Made by a program: the position numbers and the translations under genes. DNA of 57,099 bases from assembly GCA_023228725.1 (NCBI GenBank), contig JALOAQ010000001.1:1-57099 (forward strand), read 5' to 3'. The notes under the pieces are model-generated. The model saw only the letters and a program-made list of their open reading frames with translations. It was not told the origin of the DNA and did not search any database. Numbering within the stretch: position 1 is the first letter of the stretch; each line of letters opens with the position of its first letter. Shown one piece after another: positions 53,027 through 57,099 of this stretch. This DNA comes from Bacteroidales bacterium. GTDB lineage: Bacteria > Bacteroidota > Bacteroidia > Bacteroidales > ML635J-15.

Positions 53027-53875
53027 CTACAATTCTTTTTTTAGTATTTCGATTTCCTCTTTAGTTAATCCGGTAGTATTAACAATAATTTCAATAGCAA
53101 CACCTACTTTTAATAAATTCTTTGCTATTTCAATCTTTTCTTTTTTTCTTCCTTCCATTTCTGCTGTATCAACAGTATTTACTAAATCTCTGTAATATTT
53201 TAAACTGTCTTCATATTCTTGCCGTTCTTTTTGAGAAAACTGTGCAATTTCAGCAGTTTTAAAAAGTTTTTCAAATATGCGTTCTTGTAATGCTTTCGGT
53301 CTGCCTTGTAAGTCTGGTAAATGTTTTAATACAAACAGCCATTTATCAATGCTCGTTGTTAATTCAGCCTCAGTCTTAAGGAATTTGGGCATTTCTAAAT
53401 AAATATATGTTAGTTTATCGTAAAAAATGGTGTTTTTCTCAATCTCAGATAGTTTTACTTTATGTATGAGTTTTTCAGGCTCATTTTTGTGTTCGTCAAA
53501 TACAAAATCGAGTATGCCAATTGTATAAACTGCTTTTAATTCAAAGTTCCAGTTTCCTCGTTTGGCTTGCTCTTGTATGGGGAAAGTAGAATAATAAATA
53601 CTTCTGTCTTTAAAAAAGTTCTGTTTGACTTTTTGCAATTCAACTATAAACTTTTCGCCTTTTTCATTCTCACAGTATAAATCAAATATCGCTTTACTTC
53701 CAGTATCGAATGAACTAAGATGTTCGTTTTTTAAATAAGTCAGATTTTTGATTTGCTGTTCGCCAATTAACAGATTATTCAGAAAATCAATCAGCAAGTC
53801 CTTGTTGACTTCTTCGCCAAATAACTTTTTAAAACCAAAGTCGGTAAATGGATTTACGTATTTTTCTTTAAGCAT
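53027..53875 (-). CDS. Rpn-family recombination-promoting nuclease / putative transposase
   Basis: 282 residues of the PD-(D/E)XK nuclease family transposase (Rpn) group. The N-terminal YVNPFTDFGFKKLFGEE is diagnostic. The nuclease core SSFDTGSKAIFDLYCENEKGEKFIVELQKVKQ gives D...E-x-Q/K. The central DLQGRPKALQERIFEKLFKTAEIAQFS and the C-terminal helical tail with KKEKIEIAKNLLKVGVAIE are also typical. Rpn proteins promote RecA-independent recombination. The gene is complete and lies just upstream of repeats B and A. Confidence 0.88.
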   Translation of the reverse strand: MLKEKYVNPFTDFGFKKLFGEEVNKDLLIDFLNNLLIGEQQIKNLTYLKNEHLSSFDTGSKAIFDLYCENEKGEKFIVELQKVKQNFFKDRSIYYSTFPIQEQAKRGNWNFELKAVYTIGILDFVFDEHKNEPEKLIHKVKLSEIEKNTIFYDKLTYIYLEMPKFLKTEAELTTSIDKWLFVLKHLPDLQGRPKALQERIFEKLFKTAEIAQFSQKERQEYEDSLKYYRDLVNTVDTAEMEGRKKEKIEIAKNLLKVGVAIEIIVNTTGLTKEEIEILKKEL

Positions 53876-53989
53876 AGAACTCTATTAAAACAGTTTTTAC
53901 AAAGATAAGTAATTTAATTTAAAGACAGTGTAATATTCAAAAAAAGCGTTGATATAATCTAATTATTTTGGTTTAAAAATGCTGCACTT

Positions 53990-54271
53990 TTAATGAATAT
54001 TAACAAAACTAATTGGACAGTTTTGGATTGTTATATACATGGGGACAATTTTGGCTTTGTCTCGCTTGACGATTGCTTGGGCAATTTCTTCGATTGTGGG
54101 GGAAATTTTGCCTACTGTTTTGCTGATTTTTGGTCGAAAATAAATACCTGTGGCAACTCGGTCTATTTCGCCCAATGCCTCTAATTGAGTAATAAAATTA
54201 TTTGTAACGGCTTTTTCTGAAATTGCATTTGCATCTCTTATATTATTAAAAGTTGCATTTACTAATTGAAC
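53990..54271 (-). pseudogene. remnant of a DUF6088-type (AbiEi-like antitoxin) gene
   Basis: The frame opens after a stop at 54272 without a start codon and reads VNATFNNIRDANAISEKAV, then LGEIDRVATGIYFRPKISK and GKISPTIEEIAQAIVKRDK, then IVP. The GIYFRPK...G.ISP...EIAQAI...K pattern is that of DUF6088/AbiEi-like winged-helix proteins. After IVP, near 54040, homology stops and unrelated sequence follows, including the 22-bp repeat. Both ends are missing, so this is a fragment. It lies in the 466-bp gap between the Rpn gene and the tail-fibre-like gene. Confidence 0.55.
54014..54035. repeat. 22-bp sequence repeated inverted at 41426-41447
   Basis: TGGACAGTTTTGGATTG then TTATA, 21/22 identical to the reverse complement of 41426-41447. 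A near-copy GGACAATTTTGG starts at 54043. It lies at the point where DUF6088 homology ends. Confidence 0.6.
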
Positions 54272-54290
54272 TTACTACGAAATAAAAGAA

Positions 54291-54317
54291 AAAAAGCCGA
54301 CAATAACCGGCTTTTTT
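54291..54317. terminator. terminator after the tail-fibre-like gene
   Basis: AAAAAGCCG and CGGCTTTTT pair around an 8-nt loop, with T-runs on both strands. Confidence 0.8.
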
Positions 54318-54341
54318 AATATTCTATATTTTATCTTTAAT

Positions 54342-56063
54342 TTATTTTTTTATTTCAAGCTTTTGTGACTTATATTTATTTGAGTCCGCTCCTTTTAATT
54401 CAACAGTTTTTTGTGGTCCTTCATGAAATAGTTCTTTATGAATATCTTGTTTTTTAGCTTGATCAACTTCTAATTGAGATTTTAAATGAGCATCTATTTG
54501 AGGAGTAGATTGTTGGGATTTAACAGGTTTTGAAGCGACAGCAATCCAATTAAACTTAAAATTATTCGCATCTTCAACAGCTAAGGTAAATCCTGTACTT
54601 GATTGAGATTTAATATAATAATCTTTTACCGATGACATTGGAGTAACGCTAACAACAGGTTCTGAGCCTTGGAAATCTTTATTATAATTTACAAAAATTT
54701 CATTACCATTTAAGCTGGCTGTGCCAAAATCAAAAATTTCAGTCATTTGCTCTTTTATCTCGTCAATATCACGACGGTTTATTTGAACTCCTGTTATTCC
54801 AAGTGTTGTCAAACTATAAATATCTATTCCTGAAAAACTATTATCTTGTACAAAATCAGGAGTTTCATCTAAAATAAACCCCATATGCATATTATAACGA
54901 GTGCGTTGCTCATTACCGGCGATTTTTACATCATTTTCGCTTTTATATTTATAAAAACTAGGTTTCATTGCCATAATATTATTCATAAGATAAGAATTAA
55001 CATTTTCATCAAAATATGTAATATCACGTTTTAGTTCACGCCTAGAAGCCTGAGTAGCAGAATAATAAAAAAGTCCATACCACTCTATACCTGGAGCTCC
55101 AATACCGCCATATCCACCCGCATCCGGAGCTATTGTAATTTCTCCTGCAGCATTATTTATTAAAGCATTTACACCATATCCGGTTGCATCAGGTGCTGTG
55201 CCACTCTTAAACTGAGCCCAGCCAACGAGCAAGAGACCTGGATTAAGTGGACTTTGTGCAGCTCCTGCTGCTTGGATAGCCGGACTTGTATAGTCATTAG
55301 TTTCTGCAAAAAGCCCAGGATAACTTTGAGAATGAAAATACCCGCCAAAAGATTTATTATTCCCTTGCCCTTTTACACCCCAACTGGCACCTGCTGGGCT
55401 ATTACTAGAAGCTTCACCCCAAACTCCTGCTCCTATACCTGTACCTTCGTGATAGCCAGAAATTCCTGATGAAATATTTGTACCTGTTAAACTAGTATTA
55501 GTTATAGCCTGAACTGTTGGATAAGGATTTGTTGTTTTTGTAATTTCTGCAAATAATGCAGCGCCAAATTCAGTATGCAATACTTCTATTCCAGCCGTAG
55601 CTGCAGGAATACTTGCTCCTTTATTACTTTCAACATAAAGAGCAGCAAGGTCAGTTCCGCTAGAAGGTAATTTTATCTCCACTGCTCCATTGTTTGCATT
55701 TATTATTCTTCCGGCGCCTGCTCCACCACAATTATATGCTCCATCAAGAGTTGTACACTCACTAGAACCTCCTGCTCCAACCATTACCCATTGAGTGCCG
55801 TCCCAGTAATAAAATCCTTTTTCTAAACTACCGGCAGAATTATAAACCAATAAACCCGTAGCAGGATTATTTACGGGCGCGGTTCCATTATTTATAGCAA
55901 GTAATGTTACTCTTGGGATTAATAATCCCTTATCAGTTGCTGTCATGTCTAAAAGTGCAGAAGCATGCGGACTTGTTGTTCCAAATCCAACATTTTGTTG
56001 TGCATTAACAATGTTCATTACTAACAAAACATTGCAAAAAAGTATTAAAGCTAATTTTTTCAT
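54342..56063 (-). CDS. secreted tail-fibre-like protein with S74-type self-chaperone region
   Basis: 573 residues: signal peptide (LALILFCNVLLVMNIVNAQ), then the Bacteroidota 'GFGTTSPHASALLDMTATDKGLLIPR' start (split VGFGTTSPH and ASALLDM), repetitive Gly/Ala/Ser-rich beta-strand segments (GIGAGVWGEASSN, GGYFHSQSYPGLFAE), and a Peptidase_S74-like intramolecular-chaperone start ASRRELKRDI at about 345. A further beta domain (SEPVVSVTPMSSVKDYYI, about 480-530) and a charged Lys-rich tail follow. Trimeric fibre proteins of this type are phage-like or surface-exposed; no phage genes surround it. It lies 19 nt downstream of the large T9SS-cargo gene and is probably cotranscribed. Confidence 0.75.
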   Translation of the reverse strand: MKKLALILFCNVLLVMNIVNAQQNVGFGTTSPHASALLDMTATDKGLLIPRVTLLAINNGTAPVNNPATGLLVYNSAGSLEKGFYYWDGTQWVMVGAGGSSECTTLDGAYNCGGAGAGRIINANNGAVEIKLPSSGTDLAALYVESNKGASIPAATAGIEVLHTEFGAALFAEITKTTNPYPTVQAITNTSLTGTNISSGISGYHEGTGIGAGVWGEASSNSPAGASWGVKGQGNNKSFGGYFHSQSYPGLFAETNDYTSPAIQAAGAAQSPLNPGLLLVGWAQFKSGTAPDATGYGVNALINNAAGEITIAPDAGGYGGIGAPGIEWYGLFYYSATQASRRELKRDITYFDENVNSYLMNNIMAMKPSFYKYKSENDVKIAGNEQRTRYNMHMGFILDETPDFVQDNSFSGIDIYSLTTLGITGVQINRRDIDEIKEQMTEIFDFGTASLNGNEIFVNYNKDFQGSEPVVSVTPMSSVKDYYIKSQSSTGFTLAVEDANNFKFNWIAVASKPVKSQQSTPQIDAHLKSQLEVDQAKKQDIHKELFHEGPQKTVELKGADSNKYKSQKLEIKK

Positions 56064-56082
56064 ATTACTTAATTTTAATTTA

Positions 56083-57099
56083 TTATCTCATTATAGTTAC
56101 TATTCCTAAAAATTCTTTATCAATATTTTTTAATTCTAAAACATAAACATAAGCTCCAGTTGGCAAAGGTTTACCATTGTACATTCCATCCCAATAAGGA
56201 CTTCCATAATATCCTTTATATACTTCCTGCCCCCAACGGTTAAATACTTTTAATATATGTTTATCAAAAGCATCTAAGTTTGTAATTATCCATTCATCAT
56301 TTATGCCGTCTCCATTAGGAGTAAAAGCATTTGGAATTTTAATACAATCATCATTTCCTTCATGCAAATATATATCTTCTGTAATTAAAAAACAAGAATT
56401 TTCATCTGTAATTGTAATATTATAAATTCCTGCTATTAATTCGCTAAAAATAATTGTATCACTTTGCACAGAAATATTATTAATTTCATAAGTATATGGA
56501 GCAGTTCCACCTGAAGCCGCTATTATAATTTCTCCATCATTACCTCCCATACAATAAGGATGACGCAAACTATATGAATACGAATTTACACCTTCAATAA
56601 CTTTAATATCAATTGAACCTGAACTTGAACATGTTCCTTCTATTGCATATTCAATATGATGTGTGCCAATCCCGGCTTCTGCAACATTGAACAAACCATT
56701 TGAAGAAACTCCATTTCCTGTCCATATTCCGCCTAAATTAGATACTTCTAATTGGATAAATATAGAGTCAAAACATATTGTTTCTATTGGGCTAATGTTT
56801 GCATCAAGTGATTCTAAAACATTGATTATAATAGAATTAGAACCTGTGCAACCCGATTGTGTAATTTCATAAGTAATTGTGTTTGCTCCAATATTTGCAG
56901 AGCTTGGATCAAATTCGCCAGAGCTTGAAACTCCTGTGCCAGACCAAGTTCCACCGCCGGGAGTTGCAGATAAATTTACACTTGCATCAGTGGAGCAAAA
57001 ATCTCCAGGATTTGTAATATTTACAACAGGCGTTGGATTTACAGTTATTGTAATTTGGTCAGAATCCGAACAAGTGCCTGAACCAATATTATAACTAAT
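56083..57099 (-). CDS. T9SS type B cargo protein, C-terminal part (5' end outside window)
   Basis: The frame is open to the last base, so the visible 338 residues are the C-terminal part of a larger protein. It holds two near-identical Ig/PKD-like repeats (GGGTWSGTGVSSSGEFDPSS and GGIWTGNGVSSNGLFNVAE, each followed by a GxNxIxYEI...C strand), a SprB-like repeat (YCMGGNDGEIIIAASGGTAPYTYE), and then the gliding-motility-associated sorting domain: IPNAFTPNGDGINDEW, LKVFNRWGQEVYKG, YWDGMYNGKPLPTGAYVYVL, ending VTIMR. This domain directs export through the T9SS and often attachment to the cell surface. Likely an adhesin-type surface protein. Confidence 0.9.
   Translation of the reverse strand: MSYNIGSGTCSDSDQITITVNPTPVVNITNPGDFCSTDASVNLSATPGGGTWSGTGVSSSGEFDPSSANIGANTITYEITQSGCTGSNSIIINVLESLDANISPIETICFDSIFIQLEVSNLGGIWTGNGVSSNGLFNVAEAGIGTHHIEYAIEGTCSSSGSIDIKVIEGVNSYSYSLRHPYCMGGNDGEIIIAASGGTAPYTYEINNISVQSDTIIFSELIAGIYNITITDENSCFLITEDIYLHEGNDDCIKIPNAFTPNGDGINDEWIITNLDAFDKHILKVFNRWGQEVYKGYYGSPYWDGMYNGKPLPTGAYVYVLELKNIDKEFLGIVTIMR

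Noticed and set aside
54342..56063. Prophage
   Set aside because: The fibre-like protein has a signal peptide and lies next to a T9SS cargo gene; no capsid, terminase, portal or integrase gene is present.

Overview
This 57.1 kb window reads as a low-GC chromosome segment of a Bacteroidota (Bacteroidetes) bacterium. The evidence is a conserved bam/por block (murI, two ompH, bamA, uppS, a PorG-like barrel, nadK, a CBS protein, pdxJ), type IX secretion (T9SS) traits (a PorE-like TPR/PD40/CRD/OmpA protein, a type A sorting tail, and a type B 'gliding motility-associated' C-terminal domain), a long S16 protein, DUF5063, and many TAnnTTTG -7 promoter boxes, some with TTG about 18-20 bp upstream.

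Layout. 1-3.5 kb: end of a four-helix-bundle (23S rRNA IVP-like) gene, a short ssb, a SixA-type phosphatase and metG. 3.5-6.1 kb: an accessory island with a complete EcoRI-type restriction-modification pair. It is bounded by 37-bp imperfect direct repeats and by two structured intergenic repeats (called A and B here) that occur side by side again at 52.8-53.0 kb. 6.3-9.0 kb: a small outer-membrane barrel and iorA/iorB (indolepyruvate:ferredoxin oxidoreductase). 9.3-18.3 kb: PorE-like protein, clpS, htpG, a receiver-like protein with a C-terminal membrane helix, an exported protein, a class-III aminotransferase, a LytTR regulator and murI. 18.4-28.3 kb: the envelope-biogenesis block, then pdxJ divergently. 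28.3-39 kb: a MITE-like structured element, membrane pyrophosphatase, a T9SS-tailed redoxin with a lipoprotein, HIT, greA, purH, an uncharacterised ATP-grasp-like protein, a K+/H+ antiporter and a CotH lipoprotein. 39-40.1 kb: rpsP-rimM. 40.1-43.9 kb: a second accessory region with an O-acyltransferase, a second type II R-M pair whose endonuclease appears to carry a one-base frameshift, and a truncated rhuM. 44-46.4 kb: a four-gene operon (GldN-like lipoprotein, DUF5063, exonuclease, thioesterase) and tRNA-Arg(UCU). 46.6-52.6 kb: a Gfo/Idh/MocA-like protein, a hexapeptide acyltransferase, an SDR, and the rsfS-ftsH-cdsA operon. 52.8-54.3 kb: repeats A+B, an Rpn-family nuclease and a DUF6088 remnant. 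54.3-57.1 kb: a tail-fibre-like protein with a self-chaperone domain and the C-terminal part of a large repeat-rich T9SS cargo protein that runs off the window.

How it fits together: most of the window is housekeeping and envelope assembly, where BamA with its Skp-like chaperones and PorG/PorE-type proteins would make the outer membrane and the T9SS that exports the sorting-domain proteins seen here. The accessory insertions cluster with repeats and toxin/restriction genes. I found no CRISPR array, rRNA or complete transposase of a classical IS. The points most worth following are the two R-M modules with their boundary repeats, the structured A/B repeat family, the membrane-anchored receiver-like protein and the GldN-like lipoprotein. 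Everything rests on reading motifs and lengths by eye. No database search was run.
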